From assembly GCA_036796755.1 (NCBI GenBank), contig DAIRCJ010000002.1, forward strand, positions 1 through 54,801: a stretch of 54,801 bases of DNA, written 5' to 3'. Below are positions 32,942 to 40,882 of the stretch, piece after piece (position 1 is the stretch's first letter; each line of letters begins with the position of its first letter). The translations under genes were made by a program, and so were the position numbers. This DNA is from CALKMS01 sp036796755 (GTDB lineage: Bacteria > Actinomycetota > Aquicultoria > SKW223 > CALKMS01). The notes under the pieces are model-generated. The model searched no databases. It saw nothing but the letters and a program-made list of their open reading frames with translations, and was not told the origin of the DNA.

Positions 32942-34042
32942 ATGAAAAAAGAGTATAGTTTGATGGCTTTGGCTGGAGTAATTATAGGTGCTCTGATTAT
33001 CTCTCTTATGAAATTGGGCAATCCACCAAATATGGGAATCTGTATTGCTTGCTTTGAAAGGGACATTGCGGGGGCACTCGGGCTTCACCAGGCAAAGCTA
33101 GTTCAGTATATTCGGCCGGAAATCATAGGGATAGTTTTTGGGGCTCTGGTTGCTGCCTTAATTTTCCGCGATTTTAAGCCAACTTCTGGCTCTTCTCCCT
33201 TAATCCGCTTTATGCTGGGGATGTTTTCAATGATTGGCGCTTTAGTTTTCCTCGGTTGCCCTTTAAGGATGACCATTAGGTTAGGTGGCGGAGACTTAAA
33301 TGCTCTGGTGGGTCTTCTGGGATTTGTAGCTGGAATTGCTGTTGGAACGCTCTTTTTGAAATCAAACTTTGATTTGGGAGCAGCTAAAAAAACTTCTTCT
33401 CTGGAGTCCTATGTTCTTCCCTTGATTATGCTTCTTTTGCTTCTTTTGCTCTTTTTTAAGCCAGTTTTTAATGAGAAAGCCGGTGGACCTATCTTTTTTT
33501 CTATAGAAGGACCTGGTTCAAAGCATGTTCTTCCTTTAATTGGTCTGGCGGCTGGTTTAATAGTGGGCGTTTTGGCTCAGCGGACTCGTCTTTGTTTTGC
33601 CGGGGGCATTCGGGACCTAATCCTTTTTAAAGAGCTTTATCTTATCTCTGGCTTTGTGGTTATCTTTTTAACTGTTCTCTTGGGGAATTTACTCCTTGGC
33701 ACCTTTAAACTTAGCTTTAGTGGTCAACCTATTGCTCACACCGAACATCTCTGGAATTTTTTGGGGATGGGTTTGGTAGGTTTAAACGCGGTTTTACTTG
33801 GAGGTTGCCCTCTGCGCCAACTGGTTTTAGCTGCTCAAGGAAGTGGCGACTCGGCCTTGACCGTTTTGGGCTATATTTTTGGGGCGGGCGTAGCTCACAA
33901 TTTAATGCTGGTTGGCTTTCCGCCTCCCATTCCTCCAGCTACTGGCCCAACCGGGGTTTTAATCTATGGGAAAGTTGCGGTAATTGTGGGTATAATTTTT
34001 TCTCTTCTTGTTGGTTATTTTAATCTTTCCAGGCAAAAGTAG
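32942..34042 (+). CDS. yedE: Selenium-metabolism membrane protein YedE
   Basis: 366 residues, ten or so hydrophobic helices. Two sulfur-transporter-like halves each contain the conserved GCPLR motif (FLGCPLRMTIRLGGGD at about 102, LLGGCPLRQLVLAAQGSGDS at about 282), and an extra Cys-bearing loop GICIACFERD lies near residue 32. These features match the YedE family that co-occurs with selD and yedF and is thought to move a selenium or sulfur species across the membrane. An AGGAGG ribosome site precedes the ATG, 15 bases after the activase. It is probably co-expressed with yedF, 34 bases downstream. Confidence 0.9.
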   Translation: MKKEYSLMALAGVIIGALIISLMKLGNPPNMGICIACFERDIAGALGLHQAKLVQYIRPEIIGIVFGALVAALIFRDFKPTSGSSPLIRFMLGMFSMIGALVFLGCPLRMTIRLGGGDLNALVGLLGFVAGIAVGTLFLKSNFDLGAAKKTSSLESYVLPLIMLLLLLLLFFKPVFNEKAGGPIFFSIEGPGSKHVLPLIGLAAGLIVGVLAQRTRLCFAGGIRDLILFKELYLISGFVVIFLTVLLGNLLLGTFKLSFSGQPIAHTEHLWNFLGMGLVGLNAVLLGGCPLRQLVLAAQGSGDSALTVLGYIFGAGVAHNLMLVGFPPPIPPATGPTGVLIYGKVAVIVGIIFSLLVGYFNLSRQK

Positions 34043-34076
34043 CTTTAGGACTATCTTTTGAGGTGGTGATTGAAAA

Positions 34077-34691
34077 ATGAGAGAAGTTGATGCTCGGGGT
34101 TATCCCTGCCCTCAGCCGGTTTTAATGACTAAAAAAGTGGTTGATGAGGGGGAAGAAGAGGTTTTAGTCTGGGTGGATAATCGGGGTTCGGCCGAAAATG
34201 TAGCTCGCTTTGGGGAAAAATCCGGTTATGAAGTTAAAATTGAGGAAGAAGGCGGAGATTTTAAGGTCTGGCTAAAAAGAGGTGGGGGAGTTAAAACCGA
34301 AGCTCCAGCTCAAGTAGCGGAAATAACTTGCGAAACTGGGAGCTGGAAGCTTTTAAAAGAAAAAACCCTCTTCATTTCCACTGATTCTTTAGGGAGAGGA
34401 AGTGAAGAGCTGGGAAGGATACTTATCAAGGCTCTCTTAAATACTCTGGCTGAAAATCAAGTCCTTCCAGAAAAAATAGTTCTTATCAACTCCGGGGTGA
34501 AACTGGCCTGTGAAGATTCGGATGTTCTTGATGCTCTAAAGAAAATAAGTCAGAAGGGGGTTGAGCTTTTGGTTTGTGGCACTTGCCTTAACTTTTTTGA
34601 GCTTACCGATAAGATTAAAGTTGGAAGGGTTTCCAATGCTTATGAGATTTTAAATATTTTAATGGAAGACCAGATAGTCCCTTGGGGCTAA
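34077..34691 (+). CDS. yedF: Selenium-metabolism protein YedF (TusA + DsrE-like)
   Basis: 204 residues, cytosolic. The N-terminal TusA/SirA-like domain has DARGYPCPQPVLMTKK with the carrier cysteine C11 in CPQP. After a charged linker (about 70-95), the C-terminal DsrE-like domain carries ISTDSLGRGSEELGR, LINSGVKLACEDSDVL and CGTCLNFFELTDKIKVGRVSNAYEI, with a CxxC. The two-domain form is diagnostic for the selenium-associated YedF family, believed to hand persulfide or perselenide to partners. Its placement after yedE supports a relay from transporter to carrier to SelD. Confidence 0.92.
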   Translation: MREVDARGYPCPQPVLMTKKVVDEGEEEVLVWVDNRGSAENVARFGEKSGYEVKIEEEGGDFKVWLKRGGGVKTEAPAQVAEITCETGSWKLLKEKTLFISTDSLGRGSEELGRILIKALLNTLAENQVLPEKIVLINSGVKLACEDSDVLDALKKISQKGVELLVCGTCLNFFELTDKIKVGRVSNAYEILNILMEDQIVPWG

Positions 34692-34731
34692 TTTTTACCG
34701 AGAAGTTTTAAAATTTAGTTTGTTTCAATAG

Positions 34732-34760
34732 TTGCTAAGTTTTTAAAGGCCAGTTATTAT
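34732..34760 (+). promoter_or_regulatory. Promoter of the glycosyltransferase cluster, leaderless geometry
   Basis: TTGCTA (34732-34737), a 17-base spacer, TATTAT (34755-34760), then only seven bases to the ATG at 34768. The expected transcript start coincides with the ATG; no ribosome site is present. Confidence 0.55.
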
Positions 34761-34767
34761 TGCTTTT

Positions 34768-35817
34768 ATGCTTGAGGTTAAAGAGGCAAAAAAAGTTTTA
34801 GATGAGGCTTATTTTTTTATCCCCGATGCCAGCCCTTCCAGTTTCTATCGCTTTGTTTTCCCATTAAGACATTTTCGAAGCCAGGGTCTAAAACCTCATC
34901 TTTCCGCTGTTATTCAACCAGATTATTTTGAAAAGGGGCGAGTTTTCTTTTTTCAAAGGGTAGCCGATAGAAGCCTGTTTGACTTAAGCCTGGCTCTTAA
35001 AAATCAACCCCGGGCAATGGTTTTTGACCTTGATACTTACATTGAGCCTCCGCCTTACCATCCAAACTATCATTTTTATCATTCAATGAAACCTTACTTA
35101 GAAATGGTTATTCAGTCCGCTTCTTTTTTAACCGTCCCCACTTTAAAACTCAAAGAAGAGCTCAAAGATTATAATGAAAACATCTTCGTTTTGCCCAATA
35201 AATACAGCCGTGAAGTTCTGGAAGGAGTAAGGGAAGTAGAAAAGACCAAGCTTAAGCTGGAAGCCGGTTTACCTTCCCACTCAGTGGTTATTGGCTGGGC
35301 GGGAGCTCCTTTTAGTCTTCATGAGCTTGCCTTTCTGGAGAGGGTTTTGAACAGGCTTTTTGAGAAGTTTAACTACCTTTACTTTGCTGTCTGGGAAAGC
35401 GAACCTCAATTTCTTTCTCTACCTCAGGAAAGAAGAGTAAAGTTTGACTTTTTACCTCTTTCTTCTCTCTTTGTTTCCCTGGGGTTGGTCGACATTGGCA
35501 TTATCCCTGCAGAGAACACTCTTTTTAATCAATGTAAATCGGGGCGGATGGTTTTTGAGTATGGGCTGGCAAAGACAGCGGTTCTGGCCCAAAAAATTGA
35601 GCCTTTTGAAAATTTAAAGGGGAAGGGTGCTCCAATTGAGCTGGCGGGAAGCGATAAAGAGTGGGAAGAAAAACTGGTTGAAATGATAAAAGAGGACGAG
35701 AAACGATTTAGAAGAGGGGAGGAGCTTAGAAAGTGGGTGGAAAGCAACTGCTTTTTTGGCGAAAAAGAGGAAGAATGGGAAGTTTTTTTGAAAAAGTTGG
35801 CTGAGGTTTTGGAATGA
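34768..35817 (+). CDS. Glycosyltransferase, GT-B type
   Basis: 349 residues. The two-lobed layout of GT4-like enzymes is visible: an N-lobe beginning KVLDEAYFFIPDASPSSFYRFVFPLRHFRSQG (in pieces), a linker NIFVLPNKY, and the C-lobe opening VVIGWAGAPFSLHELAFLERVL. The C-lobe also has DIGIIPAENTLFNQCKSGRMVFEYGLAKTAVLAQ, the donor-binding Glu region, and a helical tail. It shares this organisation with the minus-strand enzyme at 45076-46104 (GWAGG, DIGLAPL...FIEYG). Sugar and acceptor cannot be named. It overlaps the following GT2 gene by four bases. Confidence 0.78.
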   Translation: MLEVKEAKKVLDEAYFFIPDASPSSFYRFVFPLRHFRSQGLKPHLSAVIQPDYFEKGRVFFFQRVADRSLFDLSLALKNQPRAMVFDLDTYIEPPPYHPNYHFYHSMKPYLEMVIQSASFLTVPTLKLKEELKDYNENIFVLPNKYSREVLEGVREVEKTKLKLEAGLPSHSVVIGWAGAPFSLHELAFLERVLNRLFEKFNYLYFAVWESEPQFLSLPQERRVKFDFLPLSSLFVSLGLVDIGIIPAENTLFNQCKSGRMVFEYGLAKTAVLAQKIEPFENLKGKGAPIELAGSDKEWEEKLVEMIKEDEKRFRRGEELRKWVESNCFFGEKEEEWEVFLKKLAEVLE

Positions 35818-36608
35818 AAAAAGACCGTTCTGTTTCAATCGTGATGCTTACTCATAATAATCTTTTTTACACCCGCCAGTGCGTAGAGAAATTAGAAGAA
35901 ACCACAGAAAATTATGAGCTGGTGATAGTGGATAATGCTTCAACCGATGGCACGGTAGAGTATCTTCAAAAACTGGAAAAGGAAAAGAAAAATTTAAAAG
36001 TAGCCTTGAACAAAACTAATCGGGGTTTTGCTGCTGGTTGTAACCAGGGAGTAAGACTGGCTCGCTATGGATTGGTCTGTCTTTTAAACAACGATATTCT
36101 TCCTTTTCCTGGTTGGCTGGATAAAATGAAAGAAGTTATGGAAAAAGGAGTAGGAGCAGTAGGAGCAAAGCTTATCTTTCCCGACTATAACCTCCAGCAT
36201 TGCGGAATAGTTTTTGAGTATCGTCAGCAACCGGCGCCTCATTTCTGGCCCTATCATCGTTTCTTTGGCTTTCCCGAAGAAATTGAAGAGGCAAATCAAT
36301 TAGAAGAAGTGCCAGCTGTTACAGCGGCCTGTCTTTTAACCACCAAAACGGTCTGGGACCGGGTTGATGGGATGGATGAGGGCTACATCATCGCTAACTT
36401 TGAGGATGTGGATTTTAATTTAAAATTGAGAGAAGCCGGTTTCAAGATCCTTTATCAGCCGGAAGCGCGCCTCATTCATTACTGGGGACAGACGGTAAAA
36501 TCTAAAAAGGATGAGCTTGACTCACCTCACCGTTATTTTCAGATGAACTTTGAGAGGTTGATGATTAAGTGGTATCAAAAGTTAACCCTGGGGCTGGCTC
36601 GAGTGTGA
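35814..36608 (+). CDS. Glycosyltransferase family 2
   Basis: 264 residues, GT-A fold, rhamnosyltransferase-like. SIVMLTHNNLFYTRQCVEKL (about 8), NASTDGTVEYLQ (about 40), GFAAGCNQGVRLARYGLVCLLNNDILPFPGWLD (in pieces; NND is the DxD-type metal site at about 91), VPAVTAACLLTTK and the catalytic-base region NFEDVDFNLKLREAGF. No membrane helices, so it is cytosolic. The ATG overlaps the previous stop (ATGA). Coupled production with the flanking transferases points to one surface glycan. Confidence 0.9.
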   Translation: MKKDRSVSIVMLTHNNLFYTRQCVEKLEETTENYELVIVDNASTDGTVEYLQKLEKEKKNLKVALNKTNRGFAAGCNQGVRLARYGLVCLLNNDILPFPGWLDKMKEVMEKGVGAVGAKLIFPDYNLQHCGIVFEYRQQPAPHFWPYHRFFGFPEEIEEANQLEEVPAVTAACLLTTKTVWDRVDGMDEGYIIANFEDVDFNLKLREAGFKILYQPEARLIHYWGQTVKSKKDELDSPHRYFQMNFERLMIKWYQKLTLGLARV

Positions 36609-36654
36609 TTAAAAGTTTAATTTCTTTATCTGGATTTATCTGGGAGGGGTTAGA

Positions 36655-39228
36655 ATGGAGAAAAAACCTTTGGTAAGCATAGTTTTGCCGGTTTATAACG
36701 GGAAGGAAACGGTAGGGAAAGCCCTGGAAGCCATCTTTAACCAGTCTTATCCTTTTTTTGAAGTGATTGTTGTGGACGATGGCTCAACTGATGGGACGCG
36801 GGAAGAGTTAGAGAAGTTTAAGGAAAGAGAAAATTTTAAGGTAGTATATCAAGAAAACCAGGGAGCTCCCCGAGCCAGGAATAAGGGAGCGGAGTTAGCT
36901 CGAGGCGAATACCTCCTTTTTGTAGATGCGGATACCCTTCTTTATCCTCAATGCCTGGAAAAAATGGTGGAAACTCTTCTTTCCCACCCGGAAGCCAGTT
37001 ACGCTTATTGTGACTATAAGATGACGGGATGGCGGGAAGGAATTCATAAAGCTTCCCCTTTTGACCCGGAGCTTTTGAGAAAAACAAATTACATTAGTTG
37101 CACTTCTCTGGTAGATATAAAGGTATTTCCCGGGTGGGACCCAAAGATTCGGGGTTTACAGGACTGGGATCTCTGGCTAACTCTGCTTGACCAGGGTCAC
37201 ACTGGCGTTTACCTTCCCGAGGTTCTGTTCGAAGCCATTCAGCGGGAAGACTCCATCACGGGAAGCTGGGTCAGAAATCATTGGTCAGAAGCGGTTTCTT
37301 CGGTCCTGGCTAAACATCAAAAGGTGGCTATTTTTACTCTCACTAAGGATAGGCTTGAGTATACTCAAAGAATGTTTGCTTCTCTTGATAAATTTACCCA
37401 TATTCCTTATGACCACTTCATTGTGGATCAAGGTTCAACCGATGGAACGCGTGAATTTTTAAAAAAGATGATGGAGGAAAGAAAAAACTTAAAAGTAATT
37501 TTTAATGAGGATAATAAGGGCATTTCTATCGGTTCCAACCAGGCTTTAGAAGCAATTGGAGATAAGTATGATTACATAATGAAGCTGGATAATGACTGCG
37601 AAATTCTTTCGGACAACTGGCTTTATGAACTTATTCGTTTAATAATTTACTCCAATAACGTTCTGGTTTTATCTCCTTATGTGGAAGGTTTGGTGGAGCA
37701 TAAAGGAGGGGTTCCGCGTTACTTTTCTCTTAAGCTCCTCGGGCATGAAATAGGCTTAACTTTGCATCTGGGAGGAATTTCAGTTATCTCTTCAGCCGCA
37801 GCTTATCAGGGTTTTCGCTTTGACGAGAAGGATACCTTAAGTGGTGTCCAGGATGTTTCCTTTTCTCGCCAGGTGATTTCTCGCGGTTTCCTAATGGGGT
37901 ATGTTGAAGATTTAAAAGTCGAGCATATGGACACCACCACCGGCCAGAAGAAAAAATTTCCCCAGTATTTCGAGGAAAGGGAGAAGGTTGAAAGTAAGAC
38001 TTCTTACGCTGGACTGAAAGATAGTACTTCGAAACTATTGATTGGGGATGAAGTTTTAAGAGGAAATATTAATACTCCTGAGTACTGGGATAAACGATAT
38101 CAAGAGAAAATCAGGCGCCGGGAAGAAGACATTGACCCTTTCCGCTTCCAGGCGCTTTTAGAATTTGTCCCGGCTAAAGGGCGTTTGATAGATGTTGGTT
38201 GTGGATTGGGAGAGTTCCTGCGCTACGCAAGAAAAATAAAGCCTTCGCTTGAGCTTTTCGGGGTCGATTTCTCCCAGAAAGCTATTGAGCGCAATCGCGA
38301 ACTGGATGGTGAGAGCATCTCTTATAAGGTTTGTTCGGCGGAAAAAGTTGATTTTGAAGACAATTTTTTTGATGTGGTGATAGCCGGGGAGCTACTGGAA
38401 CATTTAACTGAGCCTGAAGATTTTATCAGAGAAGCGAAGAGGATTTTAAAACCCGAGGGTCGACTTTTATTGACTCTTCCTTATGAAGACCGAGTTAAAG
38501 ACCCCGAACACGTGCGATACTATTTTCGCTCAGATTTAATAGATTTGTTATCTCCTTACTTCCGACTGGTTGAAGTTACGCCTATCAGGCCTCTGGGAGA
38601 AAACTACGCTTTAGTTACGGCAACTGATGCTGGGCCAAAGGTGTCCATTGATCTTGATGACTTTTCCAGGGATAACAATCGCCTGGACTTGCTAGAAAGG
38701 CTAAAAGAGATTTTCCCCGATTTTAAAATAACTCTTTTTACTATTCCCGCTCAGTCTCCGGAAGACTGGCTTAAGAGTTTGGCTGAGTATGGCTATCTGT
38801 ATTTTGCTTTGCACGGTTTCGAACACAGGTATTTAGAGTGCTCAAGCTGGAGTTACGAGGAAGCAAAGGAGAAAATAACCAAAGCTTTCTCTAAGTTTTA
38901 TCTTAAAGGTTTTAAGGCTCCTTACTGGGCTGTCTCGGAGGGCCTTTTTAGAGCTTTGAAAGAACTGGGCTTCTGGGTGGCCGACCAGGACATTGCTCCA
39001 GCTCCTGAATTTCTTCCTCATTATCGGTATAACTGGTTAATTGATAAACCAGTGCCTCTTTTTCCTGAAATAAGGGGTCATGGTCATGTTCAAAATGTTT
39101 GCGGGAACGGTCTGGAGGAGTGCTTTTCAAATTTGGTAAGTTCTCTGGAGAAGATTAAAGAAATGGCTGGCGAGAAAGAAGAATTTTTTGTCACTGCTGA
39201 CTGGGCTGTTCGATTTCTTTACGGCTAA
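36655..39228 (+). CDS. Four-domain protein: GT2 + GT2 + methyltransferase + polysaccharide-deacetylase-like
   Basis: 857 residues. Domain 1 (about 1-215): GT2 with VSIVLPVYNGKETVGKALE, VVDDGSTDGTREELE and LFVDADTLLYP. Domain 2 (about 225-440): second GT2, HFIVDQGSTDGTREFLKKM and MKLDNDCEILSDNW. Domain 3 (about 480-615): class I methyltransferase, RLIDVGCGLGEFLRYA, LFGVDFSQKAI, AGELLEHLTEPEDF, and the LKPEGRLLLTLPY strand. Domain 4 (about 640-857): resembles NodB/DUF2334 polysaccharide deacetylases, opening VSIDLDDF with LHGFEHR and FKAPYW later. GGGAGGGG precedes the ATG. One chain would add two sugars, methylate and possibly deacetylate or cap the glycan. Confidence 0.85.
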   Translation: MEKKPLVSIVLPVYNGKETVGKALEAIFNQSYPFFEVIVVDDGSTDGTREELEKFKERENFKVVYQENQGAPRARNKGAELARGEYLLFVDADTLLYPQCLEKMVETLLSHPEASYAYCDYKMTGWREGIHKASPFDPELLRKTNYISCTSLVDIKVFPGWDPKIRGLQDWDLWLTLLDQGHTGVYLPEVLFEAIQREDSITGSWVRNHWSEAVSSVLAKHQKVAIFTLTKDRLEYTQRMFASLDKFTHIPYDHFIVDQGSTDGTREFLKKMMEERKNLKVIFNEDNKGISIGSNQALEAIGDKYDYIMKLDNDCEILSDNWLYELIRLIIYSNNVLVLSPYVEGLVEHKGGVPRYFSLKLLGHEIGLTLHLGGISVISSAAAYQGFRFDEKDTLSGVQDVSFSRQVISRGFLMGYVEDLKVEHMDTTTGQKKKFPQYFEEREKVESKTSYAGLKDSTSKLLIGDEVLRGNINTPEYWDKRYQEKIRRREEDIDPFRFQALLEFVPAKGRLIDVGCGLGEFLRYARKIKPSLELFGVDFSQKAIERNRELDGESISYKVCSAEKVDFEDNFFDVVIAGELLEHLTEPEDFIREAKRILKPEGRLLLTLPYEDRVKDPEHVRYYFRSDLIDLLSPYFRLVEVTPIRPLGENYALVTATDAGPKVSIDLDDFSRDNNRLDLLERLKEIFPDFKITLFTIPAQSPEDWLKSLAEYGYLYFALHGFEHRYLECSSWSYEEAKEKITKAFSKFYLKGFKAPYWAVSEGLFRALKELGFWVADQDIAPAPEFLPHYRYNWLIDKPVPLFPEIRGHGHVQNVCGNGLEECFSNLVSSLEKIKEMAGEKEEFFVTADWAVRFLYG

Positions 39229-39494
39229 AACTGCTAATCGGCGAATTAGAAGTTTGGTTTAAGGGATAGGAAGGTAGCAAAGAAAAACAGGCTCGTAAAC
39301 ATTACCTTCTCTTATTATTCCCAACAAATCTTTTTTTTCTCAACAATGGTAACTCACCTTCTTCTAATAATTATTAAGGAACCATTTTTTAAAGTTGATT
39401 ATCAGGTGGGACGGTAGTTGGAGAGGTACTCATTACCTCCTTTACTTTTATATTGTTTACCTCTCAAAAGCTTTCCTACATTTTTTAAAGTCTA
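39229..39494. other. Non-coding flank of the pseudogene cluster
   Basis: No reading frame of interest. A short inverted repeat CTAAT/ATTAG (39233-39248) follows the four-domain gene but has no T-run. The T-run at 39330 has no stem. Base composition is AT-rich. Confidence 0.4.
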
Positions 39495-39708
39495 TTACTG
39501 GAGTTGGATTTTGAAAAAATTGTGCATAGTCTGATACATAGCTTTTGAAATATCTTTTTCCGAGATAACACTGACTACTTTATTCTGGTCGTCTACTACC
39601 GGTAGGTCGGCGATGTTGTGAAGAAAGATAAGATAAACTGCTTTGCTCCACTTTATCTTCAGGTTTTACCTTATGGACATAGTTTTTCATTACTTCTTCC
39701 GCTTTCAT
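39495..39708 (-). pseudogene. CBS-domain protein remnant, frameshifted
   Basis: Reading from ATG 39708: MKAEEVMKNYVHKVKPEDKVEQ, then an extra base near 39635-39645 shifts the frame, which continues AVYLIFLHNIADLPVVDDQ and NKVVSVISEKDISKAM before a stop at 39495. This is the single-CBS half (DLPVVDD..VVSVISEKDI) of an adenosyl-nucleotide-sensing CBS pair; the second CBS is missing. So it is both frameshifted and truncated. An extended -10 lies upstream, so it may still be transcribed. Confidence 0.8.
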
Positions 39709-39748
39709 CAGCTTAAACTCCTACCTTTGTTTAAATTGTTACAATTAA

Positions 39749-39757
39749 ATTATAGCA
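39749..39757 (-). promoter_or_regulatory. Extended -10 promoter above the CBS remnant
   Basis: Minus-strand TGCTATAAT, a perfect TGnTATAAT, at 39749-39757, 40 bases upstream of the remnant's ATG. Confidence 0.4.
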
Positions 39758-39853
39758 AATTTTTGAAAAGGGAAAAAGAAACTTCAAAATTTTGAGATAA
39801 ACTTGGAATAAAAAGCTAAAAAGGTTTAAATGGTATAACAAAAAATAAGGGGA

Positions 39854-40332
39854 GTTTATCAGGAGCTTTTAAGTAGAGCTTTAAAAAAACTAAAGGCTTT
39901 TTACCAAGAAAATCTGGTTTCAGTAGTAGTTTTTAGATCTGTAGCCAGAGAAACGCCGAGTCCTGAATCCGACCTTGGTGTTTTAATAGTTTGCGAAGAG
40001 CTTCCCCGGGGGTGAGAAAAAGGTTGGAAGAGTGTATGAAAATAGAAGAGGATTTGAGTGAATCAATTCGCGAAGCGGAAAGAAAAGGGGTAAGAACGGA
40101 GATTTCACCAGTTCTAAAAACCCGGGAAGAGGTAAAAAAAAGTTAGCCTCCTTTTTCCTGATTTTGTAGAAGAGGCAAAAATTCTCTATAATGGGGATTT
40201 ATTTTTTTCTTCTTTTCTGGAGGAGTTCAAAAAAAGCTGGAAGAATTAGAAGCGAAAAGGATAAAGCAGGGCGACCGCTGGTATTGGGTTCTCAAGCCAA
40301 ATTTCAAACCGGGCGAGGTGTTTGAGATTTGA
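39854..40332 (+). pseudogene. MNT-type nucleotidyltransferase remnant, three frameshifts
   Basis: The reading frame jumps three times. Frame A gives YQELLSRALKKLKAFYQENL then VVVFRSVARETPSPESDLGVLIV. Frame B gives RKRLEECMKIEEDLSESI and KTREEVKKS. Frame C gives LLFPDFVEEAKILYNGDLFF, and a last shift inside an A-run near 40233 leads to LEELEAKRIKQGDRWYWVLK, ending at the TGA 40330-40332. The catalytic GSxxRG and SDxD signatures are already mutated to RSVARE and SDLG, and the start is preceded by an in-frame TAA. It is therefore a dead copy of the MntA-like partner of the HEPN remnant that follows. Confidence 0.85.
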
Positions 40333-40756
40333 CCAACCTTATGCTGGCTCAGAGTTATTTAATAAAAATAAAAGCTAAAAAACGCTTGCGGGCATTGGAA
40401 GTTTTACTGGAAGAGGAAGCTTATTCAGATGTAGTTCGGGAAGCTCAAGAAATAGTTGAACTTTCACTTAAGGGAATTTTAAGAGCAATTGGGGTTGAAC
40501 CTCCAAAGTGGCATGATGTTGGAAGTTTAGTTTTGGAGGATCGCGAGAAGTCGGGGAAGAAATAGCCAGTCAGGCAAAGAGAATAGCTCAGATTTCTAAA
40601 AGTTTGAGGCAAGAAAGAGAGCTTTCTTTTTATGGTGAAGTGGATTTCATTCTGACTGAGTCTTACAATAAGGAAGACGCTCATTTGGCTTACCGGGAAG
40701 CTCAGGAAATAGTTTTTCTAGCTGGGAAAGTAATTCCCCTTAACAAAAAACCTTAA
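40329..40756 (+). pseudogene. HEPN-domain protein remnant, one frameshift
   Basis: Residues 1-78 read from TTG 40329: AKKRLRALEVLLEEEAYSDV, then ELSLKGILRAIGVEPPKWHD, with the HEPN-type basic/His stretch. A missing base near 40548 (REK-S-GKK instead of REKFGEEIASQ) stops translation early. The other frame continues EEIASQAKRIAQISKSL, then ELSFYGEVDFILTESYNK and AHLAYREAQEIVFLAGKV, to a stop at 40756. It overlaps the MNT remnant stop by four bases, the usual arrangement of MNT/HEPN toxin-antitoxin pairs. A sequencing slip could explain this one gene, but not its neighbours. Confidence 0.82.
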
Positions 40757-40763
40757 AAAAGAA

Positions 40764-40823
40764 AAGCTGGGAGTTTTGGATACTAGTCTTTTGATTGCCC
40801 TTTTTGAGCTGAGAGCTTTCTGA
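40764..40823 (+). pseudogene. PIN-domain (VapC-like) N-terminal fragment
   Basis: About 20 codons read KLGVLDTSLLIALFELRAF then stop. LDTSLLIALF is the hallmark first strand of PIN ribonucleases, with the first catalytic Asp. Nothing of the remaining 110 residues is visible before the convergent oxidoreductase gene, so it is a fragment. Confidence 0.45.
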
Positions 40824-40882
40824 GGGAAAATTTTGAAATGTTCCTTCGTATTTGTAAGTATAGTATAAATTGGAGTTTTCTT

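Noticed and set aside
39854..40756. Programmed frameshifting in the MNT/HEPN pair
   Set aside because: Four separate shifts without slippery heptamers or downstream structures at most of them, together with loss of catalytic residues, fit decay rather than recoding.
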